From Casuarius casuarius (lineage: Eukaryota; Chordata; Aves; Casuariiformes; Casuariidae): a DNA stretch of 64,000 bases. This document shows positions 13,301-28,300 of the stretch, piece by piece. The first letter of the stretch is position 1, and each line of letters begins with the position of its first letter. The stretch lies in NCBI GenBank assembly GCA_003342895.1, contig PTFA01000483.1, forward strand, positions 14,429 to 78,428, written 5' to 3'. The notes below the pieces were generated by a model. It did not search any database. It was not told the DNA's origin and saw nothing but the letters and a program-made list of their open reading frames with translations. Made by a program: the position numbers and the translations under genes.

Positions 13301-16300
13301 GACTGCTCTTGCAGCCTTAGCACTGGTGCCAGTTTTAGGCTGGCGGGATTTCTGTCGCTGATGAGGGAAGCGACAACTACTTTCTGGTGGTAATTCTGGA
13401 GCTTAAGGATATATTTGAGAGGTGTATCTTGTTTTTCCCCAGGATGGAACTTCGTTGTGTTATTGCAGTCATCCGGCATGGAGATCGAACTCCAAAGCAG
13501 AAGATGAAGATGGAAGTTAAGCATCCCCGGTAAGAACCAAGGCAAGAAGACACTGCACTGTTGGGAAATGAGGAGGGCCCACCTGCTGAATCCATAAGTG
13601 GAGCAGAAGGGCTGAGTACATGGGAGGCAGTGTTTTTTCCATGGTTCCATTCAGGAAATGCTTTCTGCTCCATTGAAGGAGCCTTCTTTTCCCATACAGA
13701 TCCTGGCACCTTCTGTGCGAGTGCTGGAAGAAAGAGCGAAGGTTTGCTAGGTGCTGTAAAGTGAAGTGCCTCACCAAAGGGAAGCTAGTGGATATTTCCT
13801 TTTCTTACCTGAAGCTGAAAGCACTTGTTTTGGGGGGATTTCTGAAGCATAGGGAGGAGTCTGTGGGCCTACTGGTTCTCCTTGAAGAACAGGGCATGAA
13901 TGCATATGTAGGGATGACCATCCTTGTAGCACTGGAACAGCAGAAACTGGATCAGGGTTCTTTGTTGTCTGTTCAGGTTCTTTGAATTATTTGAGAAATA
14001 TGATGGCTACAAGACAGGGAAGTTGAAGCTGAAGAAACCAGAGCAGCTACAGGTGAGGGGAGCCCTCTCTGGGGTTACTGTGTGAGATGCAGGTAATGCG
14101 GATCCCAGTGCGAGGGAATTCTTCGGGAGGGTGGAAACCCTTAAAGGGGCAACAGTCCATTGCACCAACACTTCCTGTGTCGTCCCCTACCCGCTGCGTA
14201 CGCAGCAGGGCGAGAGCATAGTGGAGACTGCTCCTGGCTAAGACGAAGACGGTAGAACGGGGACAGCCTTGCTGCAGCTAGCCTGTCTTGTGGTTGCCTT
14301 CGGTGAGAGAACACTCCAAGCTGTGAAGTGGGGAGAGTTTGAGGCATCTGTTTGGTTCTGAACAGGGCTGGAATACAGGGTGAGGATGAACCTGACTGGA
14401 ACGTGAAAGTTTGTCCTGCTCAAGCTGTGTCTTACGAAATAATGTGTCTTTAATGAGTGTGTATGTGGTCCTGATGCTGGGTGGAGCCTTCTGGAGGCCT
14501 TGCAAAAGTACGGTGGTGAGTCTGAACCAGATTTGCTGGACACTTGAGACAGTGTCTGCTTTCCAACAGGAAGTGCTGGACATTGCACGGCAGCTTGTGG
14601 TGGAACTGGGAACACAGAGCGACTGTGAGATTGAGGAGAGGAAATCCAAACTGGAACAGCTGAAGAGCGTCTTGGAGATGTAAGAGCTAATGTCTTGAGG
14701 CAACGTGGGTTTGTCTCAGGGCTGTGGGTCAGCAAGGGATAACAAGGAAGGTGCGGGAAAAGGAAGTGATGTAGAAGCAAGCTGTGCTGTTGATGTCTTG
14801 GCCAGCTGGTTCCCCAGAGGTCAGACTCCTGCATCCCCTTTTAGCAGCTATACATGAAAGGTGCCACGCTCCTAACTTTTTCTCCTTGGCATCAAAACGA
14901 ATGGTGATTTTTGTTCCAGATGTGTGGATTTTAGCTAGAGAACTCAAGATGAAGCTGAGCTTCCATTGCTCCAGGAATGGAACTGGAGTCTTATGGGGAC
15001 CACATAGATATGAAGTGTTTTGATAAATTTGAAACAAATGTGGTTTTACATGAGGTTGTTCTGGTGCCAAAAGTTTAACAAAAGGTACCTTGGGAAACAT
15101 GAAAAGATGTTTGTGTCGCCTTAGGTTTCATACAGCCAAAAAAAAACCCAATATGGTAGCGTTGGCACGTTAGAAACATAAGGAGGGTTTCCAAGAGAGC
15201 CATAGTTCACTGCATACACAGGCAGTGTCTGTGTTCATGCCATTTCTGTGGAGCACTGAAGATGAATTTTTGCCATGATTCCTTCCCCTGCTCTTTCCTC
15301 TGATTAGAGGTGTAGGTGTATTTGTGCTTATATGGCTGGTAGACTGTTTTTACTGTACCTTCATTAATTCACTTGTTAAAGATGCAGATAGAAATTATCA
15401 AAGATTGGTTAAAGCCCCTCTGGGATATGAATGCACACAATGATGTCAGCTGAACAGAGCAGACAAGTAAATGAATCTGAATTTTGTTGGTGGAGGAGTG
15501 GGTTGGGCTTTTTTAAAATTTGGTTTGGCTCTTTTGCATGCTGGCTCACAGGTGTACGTTTATGTGGTGTAATGTTTATGTCCTTTGACAATAGGGTTCT
15601 GGAGGAAGTCAATGCCTGTAAATTTTTTTTTTTTTTTCCCTGCATGCTGCCTAGGGAGCTCTGGGAAGGGGTGAGTGGAATTAATTTGGTTTTATTTTTT
15701 TTTCCCCCTCTCCTTGTGACAGGTATGGACATTTTTCTGGCATTAACCGTAAGGTGCAGTTGACCTATCTGCCTCATGGACATCCAAAAGCTGCAAGTGA
15801 AGATGAAGGTAAAGAAACCTGATGTTTCTGCCATGATATTAAAGCCTGGTGTTCAAGAGTATGCAGCTATCCCACCGATACAGGCCTCTGGAGATGAAAG
15901 GAGAATTATTGACTCATGTCTTGTCTTTGCTGCTGTCATAAGAAGGGCTGGAGAGATGCACAGTGTAGTGTACTGATACACTCTGGTTGGTGCCACAGGG
16001 TTTATACTTCTGATTTCATGAATGTCAGCCTGTAAATACAGGTGGAGCTCCCATAGCTTCAAACAGTAGAGACTCTTATTTTGGTACTTGCTGAAGCCAC
16101 AGAAAAGGCCAGATTTGGTTCCTGTGGATATTGAGTCAGCCAGTGTTGAGAACACCCTGCAAGTGCTCTGATAGTTTCCCCACTCATGCAGCTCCCCTCC
16201 CCAAAGCTCAGCTTTGAGACCTGCTGTAGTGAGTGCCTGTTTGCCTCCTAGAAGCTCGCAGAGAGTCTTCCCCATCTCTCCTCCTGGTTCTGAAGTGGGG

Positions 16301-19300
16301 TGGAGAACTGACACCAGCAGGAAGGGTCCAAGCGGAAGAACTGGGGCGAGCCTTTCGCTGTATGTACCCTGGTGGCCAAGGTAAGCTTTTTTTAATGTAT
16401 CTCAGGTCCTGTGTGACTGCACCAGAATGCCCAGCTGAGCTGACTAATTGCCAGCACGTACAGGGATGCTCAGACTTTCTGTGGACTGTGTGCAGCCTGT
16501 GTGACTCAGGGATCATTACTGTTTCTCTTCTTTTGAGCTGAACCAATAAAGATAAATACTTAAAGTGGGCTTTGCACCTAAAAAGTCCTAAGCTGGCTAG
16601 AGATGTCTGCCGCTGTGGTTAAGCGTTAGTGCATCTTGAAACATGATAGCATTCTTTCAATTAATGTTCCAGTATTCAAAAAAGAGAAACTATCTAAGAA
16701 AATGACATTTTGATGCAGCCAAATGCAAAAGTTATATGTTGATTAACAAGGAATTTAGATCAGATGTAGAGAACAGTGGAAATTGTCTTGGAACACAGAT
16801 AATTCTGCCTTGAGACAGGGGAATAGAGAGAACGTCTCCATATTTTCTCTGCCACGAGTATGGCAGCATATGAGATAGACTCTTTAAGAGGGTACCCATT
16901 ACAGAGTCTTGGCAGCTTTAAGGTCACATGCCTCTGATCTCCAAGAGCACATTTTTAGCACGTATGTGAGAATAAACTTTCCAACAGATGAGAAAACTAG
17001 TGTTGCTGACTGTGCAATGCCAGAAAGAGCAGACTGTCAGTGCACAGAGACTAAAGGGGAAGTAGCAGTAGTGATTAGAGGATCTTCATGTCAGGGCCTG
17101 CGTGCAATTTCTGAAGACAGCGACAATGACAATGTTAAAAGGGCTGGGAACTGCCTGGTGCTGTTGTGGATCTCCGAAGCCAGGAGCTGAGAGGACCGGC
17201 TACTGACTTGGACAAGAGGCTGGGGAGACCAGAAGACAAAGTGTGTAGAAGAGAGCATTCCGGGAAAAATTCTGGGAGTAAACCGCAGTATAATGAGCCA
17301 AATCCTGAGAGAAGTGACCTGTCTGCAGAGCTCTGGTCAAGTGAGGTGCAGTTACCACTGGGCTGGACTGGGCCCTGAGGTACTACTGGCTATGCCAATC
17401 CTGAGCACACTGTTCTGTGTCCGGTGAGCACTGAGCTGCTGCACTCTTGCTTACAGTAGTGCTAGGGCTGAGCACATACAAGCGGACTTCAGTCCCTCTG
17501 AATCATGGACTTGGAGTTTTCTGCATCAGGCAGTCCTTCATGGAGAGGGAGGGATCTTACTTTGCAATGAGATGCTGTGTTACGGTTCCTGGCTAGTAGC
17601 TGCTATGTGGTTGCTTTGTCCGGATATACAGCTGACTTCTGTCTGTTCTCCCTTCCTGTCTAGTAGGACGTTTCTTGGAGTTATGAGCTCAGCGCTGGGA
17701 GCAGTTATCCCATCTGCCTATGCACTGTGGCTGGGCACTGTGCGAACCGATCGAGGGATCTCAGGCAGCAGCAAATTAGTCACCACTGTTCCGTCTTTGG
17801 AGGGTCAGACTCAAAGCTGCATGAGTTGCCTTCTCCCGTTACTGCTCTATATCCTGTGGTTAACTCAGCCATCATAAACAAAATAGTATTTCATGCCACA
17901 GGATAACTTCAGCTCTACTGGATATATTTTGAAAGCCAGACTCCTCGCTACTGAATACCTGTGACTGCAGTTCTGATGGCAGCAATACCTGCTTTTGCAC
18001 AGAGAATGAGTAGAAGGAGGGAGTTTCTTTCTGCAGCATTATTCTGCACAGTGGCATTCAAGCTTGCAGAGTAGTTATTGACTGTTGGGAGAGGGTTCCT
18101 GCAGAATTTGGGTAGCATCAGACCTTGGCTGGCGAATTTGCACTCTTTTTCAGAAATGAAACTTTCCCCAAGTTAAGCAAAACCTGAATCAGATTTTCAA
18201 CCTTAATGTATTAGCTAGAACTATCTCTTTTGAAGCAGCCTAAAGGCTGGTCGTGAAAGTGATGTATTCTCTATGTAGCTTTGATACTGCAGGAAGGTTT
18301 GTTTTCTAAAGCAGTGGGATTCTGTAGTATACTCAACTGATAGTTTTGCAGGTGTCAGAAGTCTGTTTTCCATTCCAGGTGATTATGCTGGTTTCCCTGG
18401 ATGTGGTCTGCTTAGACTGCACAGCACCTATCGTCATGATCTCAAGATCTATGCTTCTGATGAGGGACGAGTTCAGATGACAGCAGCAGCTTTTGCAAAG
18501 GTCCTTCCTCTCTTTTGGGCATCTGCTAGTTCTGCTACATAAGGCTTAAAATATGCCAGTTCTAAAGGAAAATTTCCAGTGATGAAGAAAGAACTGTCCA
18601 AAGAGTTCTCCTCTGTTGTGGGAGGGTGGGGCGATATGCAAATAGCAAGTACATGGAGCAGTACTGGAAGTATAGTGTAGCTCCATATATATGTTGCCCT
18701 TGGTATCATGCCTAGGGTAGGAATCTGATAGGTGAATAAGTTATTTATGGAGTATTGCTTGTGTGTTTGATGTTAGAGCATATTTCATATTGCTAAGTAT
18801 ACAGTTCCTACACAATAAGAATTTCTTTAGTGACTGTTCAACTAAAGGGGTTATTCTCTGGCTTTTGGATTTAAAAAGGCAATGAAATGTCTGCAGTGCA
18901 GTGGGGCAGGGGGAAGAAGAGAGGTTTGTTTGCAGTTAAAGCTTGAGCCAAGGGGAATCCTTTAATGACCTTGCTAGCTGTTCTTCAGAGCCTCTACTGT
19001 GTCAATGTTTTCCAGCAAACTAAGTTAGCTGCTCCATGATGGCCTAAACAAATCTGGGGCTGCTGTAGACAGACCTGATGTTTGGCTTAGAATAGTTCTA
19101 GGAGCGTGCCAGAATCACTTCTGACTGTGGGCGTTCTTGCTGTAAGCTGCTCTTGAAGGGCAGTCGAGATTTCACTCAAGTTGCCTGAAGGCTGGCGGTG
19201 AAGCTTGCAGAAATGTTTGTTGCTTGGGATGCACGTAGCTGAAATCCTGTCCTGTGCTGCTTTAGGGTCTCCTGGCCCTGGAAGGAGAGCTGACCCCCAT

Positions 19301-22300
19301 TCTGGTGCAAATGGTGAAAAGTGCCAATATGAATGGTCTCCTGGACAGCGACAGTGATTCCCTTAGCAGCTGTCAACACAGAGTGAAGGCACGGCTGCAT
19401 GAAATCATGCAGAAGGATGCTCGGTTCTGTGAAGAGGATTATGAAAAGGTAAAGCACCTGCATGACCTTGAATCTTTCTCTGTCTGGAAGGAGAATAGCC
19501 TTCCTCCAGTGGTTTAAGATGCGAAACCACCTGCTGGTATGTGAACAGTAGTTTGGTCAGTCTGAGGTCAGTTCTGGTCAACATTATATGATATAAACAG
19601 AACTTAAGGGAAAGGGAAGGTTTTTGCAGGGTAATAATCCTGCCCTTCTAGTGAAATCCTCAGTGTTATTCCCCTGTTCCCCTCAAGAATGATCATGGTA
19701 CCTTCCTCTCCCTTCAGAAGTACCAGTGCATTTTATTTTTATGAGTATATTAATAGAAAATGGGTTTGACAAGTCTGATTAATATATGTATAAATATAAT
19801 GCGATTGGTTGGCATTTGACAGTTTGTTTTGAAGATTTCCACTGTGTAGAATCACTGTTGGCTATATTAGAAGAAAGCTCCAAGCTGTTGTGAAAGTACT
19901 GGCTCCTTCAATGTTATACAGTATGTTCTCATATGGGTTAGAAATTGTAATAAATAATCCTTGTTCTATATGGATTTTTAATGAGGCCCCTTCAGGAACC
20001 TGTTTCTTTGGTATAAGAGAAAACAGTAACCAGCATAGACTGCCGGAGTGTCAGGAAAATAAGAGGGTATTCTGCAAAACAACGGGTCCTGCAATAAACT
20101 GGGCACAGTTGAATGACATTTTATGTACACTTGCATATAACTGCAGGGACAAAATATGTGCAGGTCCAATGCACAGAATGGAGACTATATTCAGGAAGGC
20201 AGTGATGCTGGAAAGAGCGCTGGAGTCAGCTGAGTAGCTGCACAAGAAGACATTGCTTCTCCCATACAGCTGGGAGAAAATGGGTCCCCAGTTGCTTCTC
20301 TGCAGGATGGGAAGTGGTTCTGGGATAACCAGCTGTTTGGTAGCCCTCACTGGTTTATTCCCTCCTTTTCCCTCCTCCCCTATCTGGGAATTTGGATTAT
20401 TCAACAGCTCAGTGGAAGCACAGCCCTGCTGCCAGTACCTGACAGTTCCAGTATGGGAACCATACACACAGTGGTGCAAGCTGCTTGCTGCTTAGGTCAG
20501 ATAGATTGCCATTCAGAGGTTAAAAACCAACTTTTGAAGCAGATTTAAGAAGGATGATTTTAAAAGGAAGCACAATCAACTTTTGAAATGACTTGACATG
20601 GAATAGAGTGAACTTTGACTCTATGAATCCAAACTAAGTATCTTTCTCAGATAATCTCTAGTTGGGGAAATGGGGAAGGGACAGCATTTCACATGGCCTC
20701 ATTTTTCTTTCACTATCTAATCTCATCAAGATTTGTGTTGATATGAGGCCTGCTGAACATGCTTCAGGTGCCTGTTTGTCTTCCAGAAATGATTCCTCAT
20801 CTTTTTTGTTGTCTAGCTAAATGCTCTGGATTTGATTCTGGGACCACTGTATGAGGCTTTGGCCTGTGATTTGCCTGTGGGGAAGCTAAGTGGTCATAAT
20901 CTTCCTTTTAGATGTTCAAGCTGATGAATATTTGAGATCCTATTTTTATGTTGTGGTTCATGACTTGTAGAGAGAAGATCCTGGCCCTGACAGTTGCTAA
21001 TCCTCCTGCACCCCCTGCATATGTCAGTGCTGAGGCTTTGAGCACAACAGCCAAATTCAATAGCTTTTGCTTGTCCTGAACCCACTGGCAACCACTCATC
21101 ATTAATGCAGATGATAAAAAGCAGAGAGACTTTTCTGTCCTCGCCTCTGGTGAGGTCTGTCCTGTTGGGATGTGAGTTCTTGTGGTTTACTGCATACTTC
21201 TTGGAACAATCTCAGTTGCTGTGGATGGGGAGTACATCTTTGCCAGATTCTAGATCCATTCTAGAAGATTTTGGGGGCACAAACCCTTTCGTGATCCTGT
21301 CAGTGTCTGATAATGGCAGAACAGAGAGCGTGGGCTGCATTCCAGCATAGCAACTAATAAAAGGCATTATAGCTACTTCTCTGGTAAGGCCCCAAAACAC
21401 TATTTTTCACAGGCTCTGAGATCTAATTACAGGGCTGAAACCTATTACCATTAGGGAACATTTTTCACCTGAAACAATTGTTTAAAACATTTGGGAGGCC
21501 CTTTAGCCCAAGCACAGAGAAACAGTTTATAAGTAAGGCAAGAGTGGGTCTTGTTGGGGGAGGAGGGGAGATCTGATCTGGAAGGAGGAGGAGTTTGCCA
21601 TTTCTGACTTTGGTCCTAAGGCAGTTCTAAGATGCTGCCTAAGTACCTCCAGAACTAGCTTATTACACTCGACTGGGAACACAACTTTGTACCTAATCAG
21701 AAAGTATGGAAGTTGAAAGAGGCAGACATTTTGTTCTCCCAGTCTGCAGAGATACTAACTGATCTGTACTGGTATTTTCTCTCAGCTAGCACCTACTGGC
21801 AGTGCTTCTCTGCTCAACTCCATGACATTTATCCAGAACCCAGTAGAGGTCTGTAACCAGGTGTTCACCCTGATTGAGAATCTCACCTCCCAGATAAAAA
21901 AACGTCTGGAAGACCCTAAATCTGCAGGTGAGCATCAGAACTGGAAAGGATCTGGAGCAGATTCACTTTTCCTTATATGGGTGCTTTCCTTATAGCTCCC
22001 ATACACCACTAGGGCTTATGTATATGTCTTCTGCAAAGAAATTCTAGAGTGAAATTATGTACATGCTATTGATGTAGAAGCTCTTATTCTGCTTTCAACT
22101 AGTGTTCAAGAGAACTGTAATGTAAAGGAATTGATAAGTGCATCATGAGGATTAAAGTGAATGTAGACAGCATCAGTGTAGCCTGCAGGGTTATACCTGA
22201 CTTTGTTCAAGCATTGCCTGGAGTGGGACTCAGTGCTATAAATGGTAAGTTTTTTCAATCTTGTTGACCTCTAAGAACTTTCCCAATGACAGTGCAGAGC

Positions 22301-25300
22301 CTTTAAAAAAGCAGTTGTGGGACATTCATACAATTTATAGTGGACATCAGCCAAAAATCAAGTAGCTTCATTTTCCTGAAATATTTCAGAATTAATTTAG
22401 GGCTGCAGGTTAAAACACAGTGCAGCAGGTCCAGTGGCTTCTCATAGCTGGGATTCCTGTGGGCAGCATAACAATCAGAGGCCGCCTTTGCTAGAAGTCG
22501 GTTGTAGCAGCCATTGGGTCAGCTGAAACGCACATAGTCAGGACGTGAATGTGACTTTGTGTTCACTGTTGTTTAGACCTGCAGCTGTACCACAGTGAGA
22601 CTCTAGAGCTGATGCTGCAACGCTGGAGTAAGCTGGAGAGAGATTTCCGCATGAAGAATGGGCGTTACGACATCAGCAAGATCCCCGATATCTATGACTG
22701 CATCAAGTATGATGTACAGCACAACTGTGCCCTGAAACTGGAAGGCACAGCAGAGCTCTTCAAACTCTCCAAAGCCCTGGCAGATATTATCATACCCCAG
22801 GTACAGCCTGTCCTGCCTGACTGGGTAATGATGTCTGTGCTGCCAGTTTCCGACTCTTTCCCTGTCTGTTTTCTCTTGAGTCTCATGCGCATTCACTCTC
22901 GAGGCAGTGCATTGCAGATATTTCTCAGATATATCTACTTGTTTGTATGGGCCAAAACCATTTATGATATCCCCTCCAAAAGGAAAAATCTGGGGTTGAG
23001 ATCAAGGATCAGGTCCTCGTGATGCAAGGCTGGTTCGGGTGAATTGCAGTGACTCTGGCCTTACGTTTTGTTTCCTGGATGAGGATTCTGACAGCTTCAG
23101 GGTAATGAACAGGTGATGCAACAGCTTTTCCGTGTTCATCACAGTGCGTTGCAGGGCACATTCAAGCTGAATCTGTGTGCTGTAGCAACATTTTCTTCAT
23201 ACAAGATTGTATATGGGAAGAAGGATTTCTGCTTTAGAGTGAAGGCTTGTTCTAGCAGATCTAACGTCTTTGTCAAACTAGAACTTGCTCAGCTTGCAAA
23301 GCTGGCTTCTCACCAAGTTTATGCACGCAGAAATGGTAGAGGAAAGGATGGCTACATGCAATAAATCTCTATTCACATTGTTCTGTCCCACTTCTGGCAT
23401 AAATGCTCCATATGCATGGGACAAGAGCTCTTACCAGCAGGGTCCAGTTGCACTTAGAGGCAGAGGTGGGCTTCTGAGCATTTTCATGCTCTTCTAGCTG
23501 AAATGTGGTTTGGCCATTTCAAGTTTTATCTTTGCAAATAGTAGGTACTATGCTAATGCATGTGCCAGGTCTGGATCTAAGAGTTTGTCATGAGAGAATG
23601 TTTGCGGACGGTATTTGCACCTCACAGCAGCTGGAACTCTGCTGACAGCTATGTCTAGACACTTCTTGGATGTGTTTCTGTCCTCTGTTATCCTCCTCAA
23701 TGTGTGGAACAATTAGAGAAAGGTGCTGAGTGGTGCTTCCGATTTTGGCCTTGCATAATTTTAGTGATGCCCATGAACAGGACTGAAAGTCCACAGCCAC
23801 TACAGCCATGTCACTGTGAACATGCAGAGGCTCTCAAAAGCCTGGGTGCAGGCAAACAGCCTTATTTTATTTGGAGATGTGGCAGAGAACCAAGGCTCAA
23901 GGATATCTGTTTTGTTTCTGCAGGAGTATGGGATTAATAAAGAGGAGAAGCTGGAAATTGGTATTGGCTTTTGTCTTCCTCTCATTAAAAAGATCCAGTT
24001 GGACCTGCAGAGAACCCATGAAGATGAGTCTGTCAACAAACTGCATCCCTTGTAAGGGTCATGTTGCATGCTGCTGGGGGGGGAGCAGGCTTTGGAACAG
24101 TGTGTGTGGGAACCATGCCAGAAGACTGTACTGGTATGGGAGGAGGCACTAAACATATACTGAGGGACATACCAAGAGGAAGGCATGCTGGTGCTCCTAG
24201 AGCTGGAAAAGAAGTGGGAAGGCATGTTGTGGCTGCTGGGTGGGAGCCAGGCTGACAGAGAAGTTTAAATCCATTGTAACTGGATGGTGGTGCATTCATT
24301 CCTGTCTCTGCAAGGAGAAGCAGATGCTAGTGTGGTGAGGCTACCTCTGCCCCACCATGTGCCTTCATTAGGATACCGCAGAATTGGCTGCTTCTGCGTC
24401 TAGTGCTCACGCAGTTCATTCTGTTCCTACTGCTCTTTGATAGTTACTGGTGTGTGATTATCTAATTCTGCTAAGCATGCAGAGATGCTGCTGTATGATA
24501 GATGATAATTTATTGATGGATTGTGAGTAACATGGGGCTGATCTTGGTTTAGGTACTCAAGAGGAGTCTTGTCACCGGGTCGCCATGTTCGGACACGGCT
24601 CTACTTCACCAGTGAGAGCCATGTGCACTCTCTGCTCAGTATCTTCCGCTATGGAGGGCTCCTGGATGTAAGTGTCCCAAGAGTGCTCCCAGAGTAAGCC
24701 TCCTTCCTTTCTTTTCAGTGGCCCTTTCCAGGATGGACAGTATGCGTCTGCAGGTTGTCCCTCTAGCCAGCTCTCCCGCTAATGATGCATATCAGTGGCC
24801 TCTGGCCAAACTCCATCTCTGCTGTGTTTGCATGCTGCAGCTTACTGCCTTTCTGGCATGCAGGAGAATAGTTCTTCCTCATTCCTGACACTGCGTGCCT
24901 TGCTTGTATGGAGGCATGCTTTCTCCAAGAGCTGCCCTGCTGATTTTGGAGGATTCTGGGTCACTTATCTGTAGGAAGACACCAGTGTAAGGCAGTAGAG
25001 GCTGAGGGAGTTTCTCTCTTTCTACCTCCTTCAGCCATTTATTTAAAGGGCTTGGCCCTGTTATTTAGTGATGTCTGTCAATTCTAAGTCAAAAAAGTCA
25101 GTGTGCTTTCAGAAGTGAGCTGGGGTTGCAAAAGCACGGAGAGTGAGTGCTCACTAACAGAGACAGATGCCCCAATTTTAAGGGACTATGACACTTCAAT
25201 CCAAGCTCTTCACTAGCCAAAAAGAAGTCTGCTCTTGGAACCTATTTCCTGATGGAATTGTCATGCAGGCCCTGAGAAAAGCTCTGTTTTAGACACCTCA

Positions 25301-28300
25301 GTAGACCCTTTTGTATGCCTTCCGGGTTTTAAACACGGTGTTCTGAAATGCCTTGAGAGTTAGGGCTTGTTAGCAGGCATGACGTGTGAGGTCTGTGGAA
25401 GCTCACTGTCTGCAGGCTGTGATCATGCAACTACCTCTTAATTACTTGCTTACTTAATAAGATACTGCTGTTATTGTCCACTCCAGTGTCAGAAGATTCT
25501 GTATTGCCAGCACAGGGATATTAGGCTGCATCTGGGTTCGTTTGTATCACTGGGGCTTGTTTCATATCCCTCAAGATGGTGGAATGTCCCACAGCAGTGT
25601 GTATGGCACTCTGGATATGGCCATTCTCTAGCAATGCTGGAAAACAATTAGGGGTGGGCTGCCCTGCCTCGTGGAGCTCAAGGGTCCTGGGTGGCTTTGC
25701 AGCTTTTTTTTCAGCCTTGTGTAAAAACAGCTTCACTCAGTCCCTTTTTTCCAGTTCATTCCTTGTGCTTTCTTGTGATTTCTCTGAAACACTCCACTCT
25801 GTAGACCACCGTTTGAGAATGACTGTGTTGGAACCTGCTGTGGATTATGCTTTTCTCCAATCAGCATGGCATAGGGGGCTTGCAGCTGGATGTGCTCAGA
25901 TCTGCAAGTGAATTGTATGGATAGCTGCAGTGTCCCTCTATGCAATTGCTCCTCGCTGCAAGCACCCTGCCCTCATTGCAAGGTCATTTCTCTTCGTGCA
26001 AGTTAAGCGAGATGTTTCTGTCCTGACAATGTTGTTACTGTGGAGAGGCAACGCCTCTCAGACCCATTTCACCGAATGCTGCAAGGTGTCTGCTGTTGCT
26101 TATTCCATGCGACTGTTTGTGTGTATATATCAGGAGAACAAAGACCAGCAGTGGAAGAGAGCCATGGACTATTTGAGTGCTATCTCAGAGCTGAACTACA
26201 TGACCCAGATTGTTATCATGCTCTACGAGGACAACAACAAGGTGAGGGATATAGCTGTAGGGTAAAATCCTTCCTGCCATGATGCAAGGCACAGTCCCCA
26301 AGAGATGAGCTCAGCTGGGAAGTTTGTGACCTGAGTTCTCTCAGCTTGTGAATAAAGATGTACAGACTGTTAACAAAACTGCTAGCTTTTATTTTAGGTG
26401 GGAGATGTGACCCGGTTTGTGTTACATGTAAACAGAATACCACCATGAGCAGTAATACCAAACTTGTGTGACTAACACTGCCTATTTTAAACCATTTCCT
26501 AAAGTAAAACCATTTACTATTTCTTAATATTAATTAAAATAAACAATTGGAAAAAATAAATAAAAACAAATGATATTTGGCAGTTGTTTCAGGATGCTTC
26601 TAGAAATTGTCCAGAAATTCCACATTCATAAAAGGCTTTTTAGTTTAAAAATATACTGATGTATTTAGGGAATTATATATTGATGTATTTAGGAAATAGT
26701 CATTTAGAAACAGCTAGAATGTGGAAACTGCTAGTAATGACCATAAATAAGCTCAGTGCAGAGTTGCTGGATAAGGTTTTAGGACCTGTACTGCAGGAGG
26801 TCCTAGTTAGCAGGTAGAGCACTCCTTTTACTACATTAGCTGTAGAATTAGAATCTCGTGTTCAGAGAATTTATGTGGGGTTTTAATGGTAGAAGTGAAA
26901 TATCTCCCAGGGATATTAAAAAAAAAAAAGGAGGGGGGGGAGGTTAAGTCTAAATAGATCTCCTAGTAATAGTGTAAGTTTGTTGCCAAGCAGAGATGAT
27001 GAAATTTTTGGTTTTACATCATTAGTGACAGAAACTGTACAAGCTCTTGCTCCCTAAAAAACTGTGCAATTAATTTTTTTAAATATTGGAGATAGTTACT
27101 TAAATCTTGGAACAACCTGGATCTATGAAACTAAGAGCATAGGAGGGAAGGCACCAAATCTCTCCCTGCCCCCAAGTGTTGTGGTTTTGCAGCAGGGGTG
27201 GATCAGAAGGGGCTATGTTTTAAGTGTGTGTATGTGTGTGTAAAAATAAAATAAACGCGCACACGCACACCCCCCCCCCCCTATAACCTGATCCTGTTTT
27301 GGTCCTCCGGTGGCTGTTGTTACAGAATAACAACAGTTTGAATGCCTCAGCTCTGTGCTGATAGGGGCTGTCCTTTTGGATGAGACATAAACCCAAAGCC
27401 AGTTTGTTTGTGGTTGGTTTCTTGTTGCTTCTGCTTTCCTTCCAAAAGAATGTGCTTGGGATGTGTGCTGCACTGGCATGGCAGGGTGGCCTAGGCTCAG
27501 GTCATAGCCTGTGCTGACAGCGAGATTGATTATTTATTTATGTATTCCCTCTCCCTTATGTTCACAGGACCCATCTTCAGAGGAACGTTTTCATGTGGAG
27601 CTACATTTCAGCCCTGGTGTAAAAGGTTGCGAGGAAGACGGAAATGTCCCCACAGGGTTTGGCTTTCGGCCTGCGTCAGCAGAGGTGAGCATGGTGTCTT
27701 GAATAGGAATGACACAGGCTGCCCTGCCTGTAGGGGATGTTGTTAACTCTGATCCTAGATGCACCTTCGTATGCCTTACTATTCTGCCAAGTTCTGGTAT
27801 GGTCTAGTCTCCAGCAGCAAATCTTCTGCTGACCTTTCTCTTGCATCTGAAAACTATTAAAGGGTTATGTTCCTTGCCTAGCTTTGCAGGCTGTTTTCTG
27901 GGCAGTCTTTGACAGTACATGGAAAAACAGACTGATGGTATCTTACTGAGCTTGACAGAACTCAGAGAACCAAGCCTAGAAGGAATGCCCTGGGCAGTGT
28001 TTGGTAAGGTCATGTGGAACTAGAGCTGTCTGTCTGCTGCCAATGTTTCCTTGCTGCAGAATGAGGACAAGAAAGCAGACCAAGGCAGCCTGGAAGACCT
28101 CTCCAAGGAGAAGGGCACTGATGAGCCAGATCAGGCACAGCAGAGGTCTCCACAGCCCTCCGAGCCAGTCAGCATTCAGCGGAGATCACCACTGATCAGG
28201 AACCGGAAAACAGGGTCCATGGAGGTAATAACACAATGGGCACTCTCAGTTATTCTAATGAAGGTCCCTTGCCTAGTATTGGTTTCCTGGGGTTCCTCTT

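Larger units (their letters stand above)
7265..16251 (+). other. PPIP5K1: Introns among PPIP5K1 exons 2-14
   Basis: The non-exon parts of this stretch are introns of 0.1 to 1.3 kb. They contain only short homopolymers (for example 15 T at 15623-15637). The open frames seen here on the minus strand do not look like proteins. Confidence 0.8.
24668..27567 (+). other. PPIP5K1: PPIP5K1 introns on either side of exon 21
   Basis: Apart from exon 21 (26134-26241) it holds an AT-rich block (26500-26740), a run of 12 A followed by a G run (26918-26940), and a GT tract followed by 12 C (27225-27281). No coding sequence besides the exon. Confidence 0.75.

Noticed and set aside
14238..14834. A 198-codon minus-strand open frame over PPIP5K1 exon 12 and its flanking introns
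   Set aside because: It covers a real plus-strand exon and has no recognisable domain; it is a chance frame.
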